From a candidate division CSSED10-310 bacterium (lineage in GTDB: Bacteria; CSSED10-310): DNA of 64,000 nt. The notes beneath the pieces were generated by a model that saw only the letters and a program-made list of their open reading frames with translations, had not been told where the DNA came from and made no database searches. The stretch is from positions 1 to 64,000 of the forward strand of contig JAFGEQ010000019.1 in the NCBI GenBank assembly GCA_016931515.1. Direction: 5' to 3'. Of the stretch, positions 49,832 to 60,204 are shown in pieces. The stretch's first letter is position 1, and every line of letters starts with the position of its first letter. The translations under genes and the position numbers were made by a program.

Positions 49832-50935
49832 TTATGAATTGTATACCGGAAAACTTCGCATTCCGATGTTCAGGACAAGTCCGAGAGATAGAAAATTTGT
49901 GAAACATGCTGAGCCACCGTAGCTCATAAACGGTAACGGCAATCCCGTTATCGGCAATAAACCGATCACCATGGCGATATTGATAAAAATTTGCGAGAAA
50001 ATGATCGTCGTGATACCGATGCACAGGTATCTCCCGAATAGATCTTCGGCTTTTTTTGCAATGCCGATGCATCGACAGATCAACAAAATAAAAAGGCAGA
50101 GAAGCCCGACAGCCCCTAGAAAGCCCCACTCTTCAGCCCACACGGCGAAGATAAAATCAGTATCTTGAACCGGGAGGAAATCCAGGTGGCTTTGGGATCC
50201 CTGCTTAAATCCTTTCCCTGTTAATCCGCCTGAACCGATCGCAATTTTAGACTGGATCAACTGGTAGCCGGACCCCTGTGGATCCGCTTCGGGATTAAGA
50301 AAGCTGGTGATTCTTTTCATCTGATAGGGCTTGATAACAATCTTTCCGGCAAAAAAGACCGGAATCATTATACACAGCATCAGGATTGTCAGAGTCCGGA
50401 CCCGGAATCCCGATACAAAGATCAGGGCGAGAAGAATCGGGGGCAGCATCAGGGACGTTCCCAGATCCGGTTGTTTGACGATCAGAACCAGAGGTAATCC
50501 CAGAATGATTACAGGCATCCACAGATGAGAAATACCCGGCTGCTGGTCACCCCAACGCTCCATCCATCGGGCGAGCATCAGAACGGTTATGGGTTTGGCA
50601 AATTCGCTGGGTTGAAGTCGTATATTCAATCCGGGAATCACGATCCAGCGACGGACTCCGAGTTCAAACTGACCTCTTATGACAAGATATATCAGTATCA
50701 GCAGAATACCAAGATACAAAAATGGCGCTGCTTTTTTGAGGTAACGGTAATCGAAAAATTGAATCCCAACAGACAGGATAATCCCGGAGAGGACCCATAA
50801 CATCTGTTTCTGAAAGTCGTTTGGCGAAGGATTTTCGCCGGTTACACTATAGATGGTCAGGATGCCCAGCGTCGAAATCACGCCGGCAGTGATCAGCAGC
50901 AGAAAATCAAAGTGTTCAAGATAGCGTTTAAACAT
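49832..50935 (-). CDS. rodA: Rod-shape-determining glycosyltransferase RodA
   Basis: A 367-residue SEDS-family membrane peptidoglycan polymerase with about ten membrane segments. Recognisable blocks are LQPSEFAKPITVLMLARW, VLIVKQPDLGTSLMLPP, DFIFAVWAEEWGFLGAVGL and GLPLPFMSYGGSA. It pairs with the PBP2 transpeptidase, whose gene overlaps its start by eight bases. It builds lateral wall peptidoglycan with the MreBCD scaffold. Confidence 0.94.
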   Translation of the reverse strand: MFKRYLEHFDFLLLITAGVISTLGILTIYSVTGENPSPNDFQKQMLWVLSGIILSVGIQFFDYRYLKKAAPFLYLGILLILIYLVIRGQFELGVRRWIVIPGLNIRLQPSEFAKPITVLMLARWMERWGDQQPGISHLWMPVIILGLPLVLIVKQPDLGTSLMLPPILLALIFVSGFRVRTLTILMLCIMIPVFFAGKIVIKPYQMKRITSFLNPEADPQGSGYQLIQSKIAIGSGGLTGKGFKQGSQSHLDFLPVQDTDFIFAVWAEEWGFLGAVGLLCLFILLICRCIGIAKKAEDLFGRYLCIGITTIIFSQIFINIAMVIGLLPITGLPLPFMSYGGSACFTNFLSLGLVLNIGMRSFPVYNS

Positions 50936-52808
50936 TGTCGGAACTTTCAGATCGCTGGTGTTCTTTTTCCGGCCCGAAATATCCGGGACGATTCAATTCA
51001 TACCATCTGAGAAACACTTTTTTTGCAACCTCGAATTTCTTCTGAGCCCCTGTTTTGCCTCCATTTTCAAGAAGGACCACGACAACAACTTCCGGCGATT
51101 CGACGGGTCCGAAACCTGCAAACCAATTATGATCCCAAAAACGGGGATCGACTTCAGCTTCAGAAGCGTATCCCAGCCGTTTTAAAGCCTGGGCACTGAT
51201 CACCTGAGCGGTTCCGGTTTTACCTGCAACTGTCATTTCCCGCATCTTCAATCGACGGGCGGTTCCGTTCGGACCTGCAACAACACGATTTAACCCAGTG
51301 ATGATCATATCCCAGTCCGTGAATCGGGTCACTCGTGATCTCACGACGGGATCGAGTTTTCGTGATTCTCTGGCAGTGTGCCCCATGAAACCGGTGACGA
51401 GTCTCGGTTCGTACAGTATGCCTCTGTTTGCAATCATCGCCATCATGACTGCAAGCTGGATCGGTGTTGTCGTAACTCCTCCCTGGCCGATCGAAACGGA
51501 GATCGTTTCACCCGGCCACCAATCATCATTAAACGTCTTTTTTTTCCATTGTCTGTCCGGGATGAACCCGGCCTGTTCACCGGGTAGAGCTATTCCGGTA
51601 ATCTGTCCAAGTCCGAAGGATCTCGCCGTTTCAGCAATCAGATCAATCCCGGCATGAATTCCTGCCTGATAGAAAAACACATTGCAGGATCCCTCTAAAG
51701 CACCCTCCAGATTGACATTCCCATGACCTCTTTTGTTCCAGCAATGGAATAAATGGTTGGAAAAGTTAAATACTCCGTTGCAAAACAGAGTCGTATCCTT
51801 GTTGAATCCCGGACTGCATAATGCAGCAACCGCTGTTATAATTTTGAAAATTGAGCCTGGAGGGGCTTCCATCTGCAGGGCTCGATTGAGAAGTGGATTA
51901 TCAGGATTGTCGATGATTGATTTCCATAGTGGGAGAGAAATTCCTGATACAAACCAGTTCGGGTCATATCCGGGTCGTGAGACCAACGCTAAAACATCTC
52001 CGTTCCGCGGATCCATGACAATGATGCAACCTTTCCATGGTGTCAGGAATTTTTCACAAGAACGCTGCAACTCGAGATCAACCGTCAACCTCAATTCAGA
52101 ACCGGGAACCGCCTGTACAGGAGCTGGATATTGGAGAGTAAAACCTTGACGACCGGTGGCATCAACCTCCACCCACCGATACCCGTCCTGGCCATTCAGA
52201 GCGCTTTCAAAGGTTCTTTCAATTCCCGTCTGGCCAACAATGTCGCCAATACGATATCCAGCATATTCATTCGACTCCAACTGACGTTGGGATATTTCTC
52301 CGACATAACCCAAAACATGACATAACGAGGTTTTATATGGGTACGCTCGAACATTCTCCGCATTAATCGTGACACCGGGCAGGTGATATCGATTCGTTTC
52401 AATTCGAACCACCTGCTCCTGCGTCAGATTGCCTACTATTTTCCTGGGTCTGAATCGAGCGGTTTTCGATTCAAAGTATTTTTCCCTGATCATTGACGGG
52501 GGTATGCCAAGAATCCGACTGAGTCTCAGGTAAACCCCATCTCTCCGATCACCTGGAAAATCCTCCGGCGTGATGAACAGACTAAAACTCGGTTTTGTAG
52601 CTGCCAGCTGGATCCCATTGCGATCCACCATCCGTCCTCTTTGTGCACGGTCCCGGATGAAACGCGTGCGATTAGAATGCGCTTTATCGGAATAAAACTG
52701 GTTATGAATAACCTGGAGATTGTAGAGTCGTATGGCAATAACGAAAATGAAAGCGAGAAAGATTGCCACCAGCCAGTTCAACCTTGAGTTTTCAGTTTCT
52801 TTAAGCAT
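50928..52808 (-). CDS. mrdA: Penicillin-binding protein 2 (elongasome transpeptidase)
   Basis: A 626-residue class B PBP. An N-terminal membrane anchor (WLVAIFLAFIFVIAIRLYNL) is followed by the pedestal domain and the transpeptidase domain. The catalytic motifs are SIFK (Ser319-Lys322), SCN in LEGSCNVFF, and KTG in AGKTGTAQ. It cross-links new peptidoglycan made by RodA. A TTG at 52823 extends the frame, but the ATG at 52808, overlapping the mreD stop, is the better start. Confidence 0.94.
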   Translation of the reverse strand: MLKETENSRLNWLVAIFLAFIFVIAIRLYNLQVIHNQFYSDKAHSNRTRFIRDRAQRGRMVDRNGIQLAATKPSFSLFITPEDFPGDRRDGVYLRLSRILGIPPSMIREKYFESKTARFRPRKIVGNLTQEQVVRIETNRYHLPGVTINAENVRAYPYKTSLCHVLGYVGEISQRQLESNEYAGYRIGDIVGQTGIERTFESALNGQDGYRWVEVDATGRQGFTLQYPAPVQAVPGSELRLTVDLELQRSCEKFLTPWKGCIIVMDPRNGDVLALVSRPGYDPNWFVSGISLPLWKSIIDNPDNPLLNRALQMEAPPGSIFKIITAVAALCSPGFNKDTTLFCNGVFNFSNHLFHCWNKRGHGNVNLEGALEGSCNVFFYQAGIHAGIDLIAETARSFGLGQITGIALPGEQAGFIPDRQWKKKTFNDDWWPGETISVSIGQGGVTTTPIQLAVMMAMIANRGILYEPRLVTGFMGHTARESRKLDPVVRSRVTRFTDWDMIITGLNRVVAGPNGTARRLKMREMTVAGKTGTAQVISAQALKRLGYASEAEVDPRFWDHNWFAGFGPVESPEVVVVVLLENGGKTGAQKKFEVAKKVFLRWYELNRPGYFGPEKEHQRSESSDNV

Positions 52809-53292
52809 GCCTGAGTTCCGCAATCAAACCAAGTCTGAGCATAATCCGATTGATCGGCCAAGTGATTAATGCCGTGGTTAAAGTGCGGCAAACAGTCAGG
52901 AAGAGGAATTGCCCCATCGGTTCCTGCATGACAGCAAGCTGATGCAGAATAATATACAATACTCCCGCTAATATGGAGCTTCCGCCGACCATCACAATCT
53001 GTACGGGGATACTGTCGATAAAAACATAATTTCGGAGCATGGCGTTCATCATTGCCAGCTGTGTCCAGATGAATGCATTGCTCCCCATGATCACTCCTGA
53101 ATTCACGTCCTGCAGCAGTCCGATTATGAAACCAATCGCACATGCGGTTTCGGGACTTTTATGCAATGCCATCAGAACAATGACGGCAAGCAACAGATCA
53201 GGCTCGAAATAATTAATCGACAATCGTGGGAAAATGCTGAATTGCAGAACGATTATCAAAATAAAAAAGATCGCCTGCTGCAGCATTTTCAT
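52801..53292 (-). CDS. mreD: Rod-shape-determining protein MreD
   Basis: A 163-residue protein with about five membrane helices, of the usual MreD length and composition. The only strong pattern is FEPDLLLAVIVLMAL near the N-terminus. Position between mreC and mrdA makes the call firm. It overlaps mreC by an ATGA and mrdA by eight bases. Confidence 0.85.
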   Translation of the reverse strand: MKMLQQAIFFILIIVLQFSIFPRLSINYFEPDLLLAVIVLMALHKSPETACAIGFIIGLLQDVNSGVIMGSNAFIWTQLAMMNAMLRNYVFIDSIPVQIVMVGGSSILAGVLYIILHQLAVMQEPMGQFLFLTVCRTLTTALITWPINRIMLRLGLIAELRHA

Positions 53293-54212
53293 TCCAACAC
53301 TCCTGTGCGACGATCCATTGATTCCCGGGTTTCATCACTCCCGTCTGACGGAACATCCATCCCATCCAATTCAGCAGGGCGCTCAAAAGGTGGAAGTTCG
53401 GGAATGAAAAACACAATCAACTCCTCCAGCGTGTTCAGATTCGCTTCGGTGATGATCTCCAGGGTCTGGAAGATCTCATTGTTGTCTCGCTCTATTGCTG
53501 AAACCCTTCCAATTGGAATACCTTTTGGAAACGCTCCATCCAAACCGGATGTAACAACCATTTCACCCAGTGTTACAGGATCAAATCGGCTGACAAAGCG
53601 CATGGAGCAGTTTCCTTTTCCAGAACCGCTGACAACACCCTGGACTCTGCTTTTCTGGAGCATCGCACCGATACCCGCATCGGGATGATGCAGAGTCAGT
53701 ACCTTGGAGATGGATGGACCGACCCGGACGACTTGCCCTATGGCTCCGTCCGATGACGCAACACCCATTCCCTCGCGAATACCCTGGTTGGACCCCATAT
53801 CAATCAGGATGATCGGATTCAGCAGCGTGTCTCCCCGGCGAATCACGTTTGCGCGGCGATGAACGACCGGAAAGCTGGATGTTCGCTCAATCAATTCTTC
53901 CAGCCGCTCGGCGGATTGGGCCCGGTCTTCAAGCAGGAGATGCTCTTCGCGCAGGATCTGGACAGCGCTCTTCAGTTCTATATTTTCCTGCTGGACGCCT
54001 GTCAGATTTATGTAGTTATTCCAGAGAGATACGGAGTTATCGAGGATCCAATCCACCGTTGTATAGACCGGAGCCAGCGCGTACAGCACCATCACTTCCA
54101 GGCGGTCTGCGATACCTCCGCCCCTCAGATTTGAGGTCATTACACCCAGTGACAGCAGGGTGAAGGCCGCATAGACAACCCAAGGCCTGTGTCGCGTGCT
54201 TATCAGATTCAT
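53289..54212 (-). CDS. mreC: Rod-shape-determining protein MreC
   Basis: A 307-residue bitopic protein. A short cytoplasmic start and membrane helix are followed by a coiled coil (ENIELKSAVQILREEHLLLE, about 75-95) and the periplasmic beta-barrel core (DMGSNQGIREGMGV, GQVVRVGPSISKVLTLHHPD). It links MreB filaments to PBP2 in the periplasm. It begins 12 bases after the mreB stop. Confidence 0.92.
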   Translation of the reverse strand: MNLISTRHRPWVVYAAFTLLSLGVMTSNLRGGGIADRLEVMVLYALAPVYTTVDWILDNSVSLWNNYINLTGVQQENIELKSAVQILREEHLLLEDRAQSAERLEELIERTSSFPVVHRRANVIRRGDTLLNPIILIDMGSNQGIREGMGVASSDGAIGQVVRVGPSISKVLTLHHPDAGIGAMLQKSRVQGVVSGSGKGNCSMRFVSRFDPVTLGEMVVTSGLDGAFPKGIPIGRVSAIERDNNEIFQTLEIITEANLNTLEELIVFFIPELPPFERPAELDGMDVPSDGSDETRESMDRRTGVLE

Positions 54213-54224
54213 TCATCATCCCGA

Positions 54225-55286
<1,062 letters not shown>

Positions 55287-55343
55287 TCAATGTAAAGCAA
55301 ACACAGAACGTATAGCTTTCTAAAAACTAGATATAAACAGTTA

Positions 55344-56801
55344 TCAAGTCAAGGGAAATTCAGGCGAACCCCTCAATTTCCGAGGGTCAATACCGTGCTT
55401 TCGAAGTTTGATCTGCAATCCTTTTCGTGACATCCCGATCAATTTGGCTGTTCGAGTCACATTGCCTCTGGTCCGGACCAGTGCATCAAGGATAAGATCT
55501 TTCTCGAGTGGATCTGTCTGCTTCTGCATGAATTCTTTTATTGAAATCATCTGACTGACATCTCCAACCGTCTTCGAATCCGGTCGATGGGACAATAACG
55601 GATGTACAAGATTAAAATCACTCTTCTCAAGCCGGGAGGTCTGGCACAGCAGCACGGCCCGCTCGATAATATTCTCCAACTCCCGGATGTTGCCATACCA
55701 GGGGTAGTGAATCAGCATCGTCATCGCTTCGTCCGAAATTGAATCGATGACCTTTTTCAGGCGTTGATTCATTCTGTGAATGAAGAATCGGACCAGAAAG
55801 GGGATGTCCTCCGTTCGTTCGCGAAGGGCCGGCAGATGAATCGGAATGACATTCAATCTGTAATAAAGATCCTGCCGGAATCGACTTTCATCCACTTCCC
55901 TTCTCAAATCCAGATTCGATGCGGCAATCAACCTGACATCAACCTGGATCGTACGGATTCCTCCCACTCTCTCGAATTCCCTTTCCTGGATCGCTCTCAG
56001 CAGCTTGACCTGGATTTCGGGTGAGACTTCACTGATTTCATCCAACAACAGTGTGCCTTTATCCGCCAGTTCGAATCGCCCCGGCTTTGCAGTCACAGCT
56101 CCGGTAAAAGCACCGCGTTCATGCCCGAAAAACTCGCTTTCCATCAGCGTTTCCGGAATCGCAGCACAATTGACTTTAATAAACGGATAGGTTTTTCGAC
56201 AGGATTTTTCATGGATCAATCCTGCGACCAATTCCTTCCCGGTCCCACTCTCACCGGTGATAAGAACAGTGGACGGACTGTCAGCGACTCGTTCGACCAG
56301 TTCAAGAATATCCTTCATCTGCCTGCTGACCGCGACGATTCCCCTCGATTGCACCAGCGGATCTCCAGTATTCGGATCCGAAACCGGAGACATCAACCCG
56401 TCACCACGATACGACAGTCGGTTTTTGTTGTAGCGCGCGCTTGCCTTTTGTAAGGAGTAACGGATCTCCGCAATATCGAACGGTTTGGAGATAAAATCAA
56501 ATGCTCCGATTTTCATGGCCTCAACCGCTGTTTCAACGGTTCCGTGTGCTGTAAGCATGATCACCGGGATGTCGGGGTAATTCTGATTGCATTCCCTGAG
56601 AAGCGTCATCCCGTCAATCCCGGGCATTTTCAAATCAGTGATAATAATCTGAACGGGTTGCCGTTGCAGGATCGCTAAAGCAGTGGCTCCATCTTCCGCA
56701 GGAATGACCCGATACCCTTCACGCAAGAGAGTTGCTTCAATGATCCGCCGCATGTTCGATTCATCGTCAACGAGGAGTATCGATAAACGGGATTCCATCA
56801 T
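55344..56801 (-). CDS. NtrC-family sigma-54-dependent response regulator
   Basis: A 485-residue regulator with an N-terminal receiver (ILLVDDESNM, phospho-acceptor Asp56 in ITDLKMPGIDG, Lys in ISKPFD). An AAA+ sigma-54 activator domain (about 150-385) follows with GESGTGKE, the sigma-54 contact loop GAFTGA, GTLLLDEIS and WYGNIRELENI. A Fis-type HTH ends the protein (GNVTRTAKLIGMSRKGLQIK). All key residues are kept. It overlaps the histidine kinase gene by four bases, so the two form a two-component pair. No sigma-54 promoter was recognised near it. Confidence 0.92.
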   Translation of the reverse strand: MMESRLSILLVDDESNMRRIIEATLLREGYRVIPAEDGATALAILQRQPVQIIITDLKMPGIDGMTLLRECNQNYPDIPVIMLTAHGTVETAVEAMKIGAFDFISKPFDIAEIRYSLQKASARYNKNRLSYRGDGLMSPVSDPNTGDPLVQSRGIVAVSRQMKDILELVERVADSPSTVLITGESGTGKELVAGLIHEKSCRKTYPFIKVNCAAIPETLMESEFFGHERGAFTGAVTAKPGRFELADKGTLLLDEISEVSPEIQVKLLRAIQEREFERVGGIRTIQVDVRLIAASNLDLRREVDESRFRQDLYYRLNVIPIHLPALRERTEDIPFLVRFFIHRMNQRLKKVIDSISDEAMTMLIHYPWYGNIRELENIIERAVLLCQTSRLEKSDFNLVHPLLSHRPDSKTVGDVSQMISIKEFMQKQTDPLEKDLILDALVRTRGNVTRTAKLIGMSRKGLQIKLRKHGIDPRKLRGSPEFPLT

Positions 56802-58114
56802 ACGGGCGTTTTCTCCGGGAGATCAATCGTGAATTTCGCCCACGATCCCTCATCCGATTCCGCACTGACCCGGCCTTGATGGAGTTTGATGATTTTCCAG
56901 GTGATATAGAGTCCCAAACCGGTACCTTTCCGGCGGATGAGAGCCGGTGTCTGAAGTCGCGAAAATTTTCGAAAAAGATTGGGGATCTGATCCCTGGGGA
57001 ACCCTGGTCCTTCATTCATAACCGATAACTGAATACGATCCGCCCGATTCTCAACATCAATCCGGATGACGGTCTGCTCATTCCCATACTTGATCGCATT
57101 GCTCACCAGGTTGGTGACAGCAATTCTTAACATATCGGGATTGCCCGCGACCGACCGGTAACCTTCGCCTGCGTTAATATGAATCTCCATGTTTTTCTGT
57201 TTTGCAGTTGTATTCAGAATATCGACGACGGGTTCGATGACATCAGTTAAAAGATCTACATCACGAACGGTTTCGAGAGTTAACTCACGTGACTCCAGAC
57301 GCGATAGATCAAGGAAATCGCGCACCATTGCCAGCAAACTCTCGCTGCGGGCAACTGTCCGTTCAATCCGGGTCCTGATGCGAGGATCCATTTCCCCGAA
57401 ATAATTATCAAGGATCATCTTTGATTCCATGATGGTCGTTGCAATCGGGCTCTTGATCTCGTGACTGACAAACCCAATCATCTCCGTGTTATGCTGCATG
57501 GCTTCCGACAATTTATCAATACGATAAGACTTCTCAACCGCCTGGCTAAGGCGATCGGCAATCGCCAGATGGATTGCGATATGCTCTTCATTGTAGCTCC
57601 CAGGAACCATCGAACTCCTGAAGAATAGCCCAACGATCCGGCTCTCCACTTTCAACGGACATGTCAGACTGGATCGAATCCCCTCCTTAATAAGAAGGGA
57701 TGTCGACCGGCTGTCGGGATGGCGATCCAGATATTTCTCCAGATCATGAATGATACGCGTCTTCTCAGTGTGAAGGATGTACTCGAGTGAACTGCCCCTA
57801 AGATCTTCACTGTAACCCTGTTTGAGGAGGATCGGTTCGAAGTCTGCCACCGCGGTGAAAGCCGTTACCCTTTCGTTATCATCACTTAAAAATGCCAGCC
57901 CCAGACGATTGCAGGGGAAAAGCTTTTTTGTCGATACGAACACATACTCCAGCAGTTCCTGGAGGGAATCGCCCATTCCACCAATATGCTGATTGATGGC
58001 ATTCACCGTATCGTGCACGATATCGTTTCCGGTGATACTGGAGTCATTCAGTTTGGCCGGATCAACAAACAAAATATTGGGATCATCAAGATATCGATCG
58101 AGTGTCGGGATCAT
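56798..58114 (-). CDS. GAF-domain sensor histidine kinase
   Basis: A 438-residue soluble kinase. A GAF sensor (about 45-190; NRLGLAFLSDDNERV) precedes the HisKA helix with the phospho-His in FVSHEIKSPIATT and the ATPase domain (NLVSNAIKYG, NEGPGFP, GTGLGLYI). There are no membrane helices, so the signal is internal, perhaps a redox or small-molecule cue. The frame opens at 58156, but that lies inside the terminator of the hydrogenase genes. The ATG at 58114, with AGGAG upstream, is therefore taken. It overlaps the NtrC-type regulator. Confidence 0.88.
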   Translation of the reverse strand: MIPTLDRYLDDPNILFVDPAKLNDSSITGNDIVHDTVNAINQHIGGMGDSLQELLEYVFVSTKKLFPCNRLGLAFLSDDNERVTAFTAVADFEPILLKQGYSEDLRGSSLEYILHTEKTRIIHDLEKYLDRHPDSRSTSLLIKEGIRSSLTCPLKVESRIVGLFFRSSMVPGSYNEEHIAIHLAIADRLSQAVEKSYRIDKLSEAMQHNTEMIGFVSHEIKSPIATTIMESKMILDNYFGEMDPRIRTRIERTVARSESLLAMVRDFLDLSRLESRELTLETVRDVDLLTDVIEPVVDILNTTAKQKNMEIHINAGEGYRSVAGNPDMLRIAVTNLVSNAIKYGNEQTVIRIDVENRADRIQLSVMNEGPGFPRDQIPNLFRKFSRLQTPALIRRKGTGLGLYITWKIIKLHQGRVSAESDEGSWAKFTIDLPEKTPV

Positions 58115-58133
58115 CGCACAGAAGACTCCTGGT

Positions 58134-58172
58134 AAAAAAGGCTGCCGGGAACGCAATGGATCACGGCAGCCT
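58134..58172 (-). terminator. Rho-independent terminator after hydA
   Basis: A perfect 9-bp stem (AGGCTGCCG at 58139-58147 with CGGCAGCCT at 58164-58172, 16-base loop) is followed on the minus strand by six Ts (complement of 58134-58139). It ends the hydrogenase transcript and shows that the kinase gene starts after it. Confidence 0.8.
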
Positions 58173-58249
58173 AAAACATTATCAGATCAACTAAAGGTTG
58201 TCACATTTGGCGCGATACCTGTCTTGTAAAGCAATACGACAACATGTTT

Positions 58250-60184
58250 TTACATGATGTATTTACCCCTGCGGATATAGTGCGTGTGAAGCAGTTTATG
58301 GGCCGTTTTTCCGCAGGGACCATCAGTTAGGAATTCGTGGTAGACGTCTAGAATGGCGGGATTCAGGTGTGATTTACGGACTGTGGAGGATTCATCTTCT
58401 GCATAAATGGCCCGGGCACGTGCCGCACGGATTGCTTCGGAAGTGGGAATCGGTTGTCCACCCCCCCCCAGGCACCCTCCGGGACAAGCCATAAATTCGA
58501 TGAAGTGGCATTTGCTGAATGGACCGCCGGCAATGATGTCATCCATCACTTTTTTGGCATTGGCTGTTCCATGACAAACTCCAACTTTCAGTGTGACACC
58601 CTTCATCCAGTCCCAATTGGGAACCAGATGCTTGAGCAGATCGGGAACTGGGCCGACCTTGTCGAATGTCAACTCCGCCAGTTTAGTGCCTTCAAATCCG
58701 CGAACCGGTTCGATTCGAGCATTTTCGAAGATGTTTTCGACAGCCTCACCGGTAACAAGCTCCACAACACATCGCAAGGCTGATTCCATGACGCCTCCGG
58801 ATGCTCCGAAGATGACCCCGGATCCGGTTGCGGTGCCAAACGGATCATCAAAATCCGATTTTTCCATTTTCGGCATGTCGATGCCGGCTTCATGAATCAT
58901 TTTTGCCAGTTCGCGAGTGGTGAGGCCGTAATCGATATCTTTGTAACCGCTGTCGACCATTTCCGGCCGGTTGCACTCGAATTTTTTCGCCGAGCACGGC
59001 ATCAGTGCAACACTCACGATTTTGGATGGGTCAATGTTCCGTTTCTTGGCATAATAGGTTTTTATCAGTGCACCGAACATCTGCTGGGGGCTTTTTGCGC
59101 TGGAGACATGATGCAGGTAGTCAGGATAGAAGTGCTCGATGTACTTAACCCACCCGGGTGAACAGGATGTGAATTGCGGAAGGGATTCAGCGACTTTTTG
59201 ATCGCCCTGGACGAGCGCTTTGTACAGCCTTAGAATCAATTCAGTACCTTCTTCAATAATCGTTAAATCTGCCGTGAAGTTTGTATCGAATACTGCATCG
59301 AATCCACATTCACGAAGTGCGGTATTCATCTGCCATGTCATTGGAGTACCGGGTTCCAGATCGAAACACTCACCTATGGCGGCACGAGGACTCGGTGCGG
59401 TCTGGATAACGACGTGTTTGTCCGGATCATCGATGGCAGCCCAAACATCATCAGTGGGGTCATTGGCTTTAAGGGCTGCAGTCGGGCAGCGGTTGATGCA
59501 CTGGCCGCAATTGATGCAAACAACATCCGCCAGTTGTTTATCCATGAACGTTGATATTTTGGTGTGATCACCCCGATTGATCGCCTCCAGAACACCGACC
59601 TCCTGGAGATCGATGCAGGTCCGGACACAACGGCGGCAAAGGATGCATTTATCCATATCTCTCACAACGGAATGACTGGAGCGATCCACTTTGTGGGTCG
59701 ATTCCGACGGATGACCAAAACGGTAAAAATCAACGCCGTATTCCTGAGCCAGCGTTTGAAGTTCGCATGTACCGTTCCGGCTGCAGGAATAACATTCACC
59801 GTAGTGGTCGGAGAGCATCAGATCGAGGATATGCCGCCTCGCGTGCCGGACTTTCCGTGTATGAGTATGAACGACAATCGGAGCGGTGACCGGGAACGAG
59901 CACGCAGCCTGCAAGGTATGCATTTTTTCGACTTCCACGACACATATCCGGCATATTCCAGCGACACAGAGGTCTTCATGATAACACAAGGTTGGAATTC
60001 GGATATTCAGTGTCCGGCATGCTTCCAGGATGGTTGTGCCCAATGGCACTTTAATGGTTTTCCCATCGATGACAAGACTCACCTGACCGCCGATCTGTCC
60101 GGTCTGGGTCTGTGTCGATACTTCATGAACTTTCATGCTTTTGGGCGATCGGCATGAAGAGCAATTATCTATAGAATTTGTCAT
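58250..60184 (-). CDS. hydA: [FeFe] hydrogenase catalytic subunit (HydA/HndD type)
   Basis: A 644-residue enzyme for reversible H2 production. It has an N-terminal NuoG-like 2Fe-2S domain (CYHEDLCVAGICRIC), then a His-Cys3 cluster (about 120-140) and two 4Fe-4S clusters (CILCRRCVRTC, CINCGQCINRC). The H-domain motifs are L1 FTSCSPGW, L2 MPCSAKKFE and L3 FMACPGGCLGGGGQP. A C-terminal small-subunit tail follows. L1 has Ser342 where most enzymes have the second Cys of TSCCP. With the NuoE- and NuoF-like genes just upstream it forms a multimeric, probably NAD(P)-linked hydrogenase. No maturation genes (hydEFG) lie in the window. Confidence 0.93.
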   Translation of the reverse strand: MTNSIDNCSSCRSPKSMKVHEVSTQTQTGQIGGQVSLVIDGKTIKVPLGTTILEACRTLNIRIPTLCYHEDLCVAGICRICVVEVEKMHTLQAACSFPVTAPIVVHTHTRKVRHARRHILDLMLSDHYGECYSCSRNGTCELQTLAQEYGVDFYRFGHPSESTHKVDRSSHSVVRDMDKCILCRRCVRTCIDLQEVGVLEAINRGDHTKISTFMDKQLADVVCINCGQCINRCPTAALKANDPTDDVWAAIDDPDKHVVIQTAPSPRAAIGECFDLEPGTPMTWQMNTALRECGFDAVFDTNFTADLTIIEEGTELILRLYKALVQGDQKVAESLPQFTSCSPGWVKYIEHFYPDYLHHVSSAKSPQQMFGALIKTYYAKKRNIDPSKIVSVALMPCSAKKFECNRPEMVDSGYKDIDYGLTTRELAKMIHEAGIDMPKMEKSDFDDPFGTATGSGVIFGASGGVMESALRCVVELVTGEAVENIFENARIEPVRGFEGTKLAELTFDKVGPVPDLLKHLVPNWDWMKGVTLKVGVCHGTANAKKVMDDIIAGGPFSKCHFIEFMACPGGCLGGGGQPIPTSEAIRAARARAIYAEDESSTVRKSHLNPAILDVYHEFLTDGPCGKTAHKLLHTHYIRRGKYIM

Positions 60185-60204
60185 GATTTATCCCCTCGTA
60201 TGCG

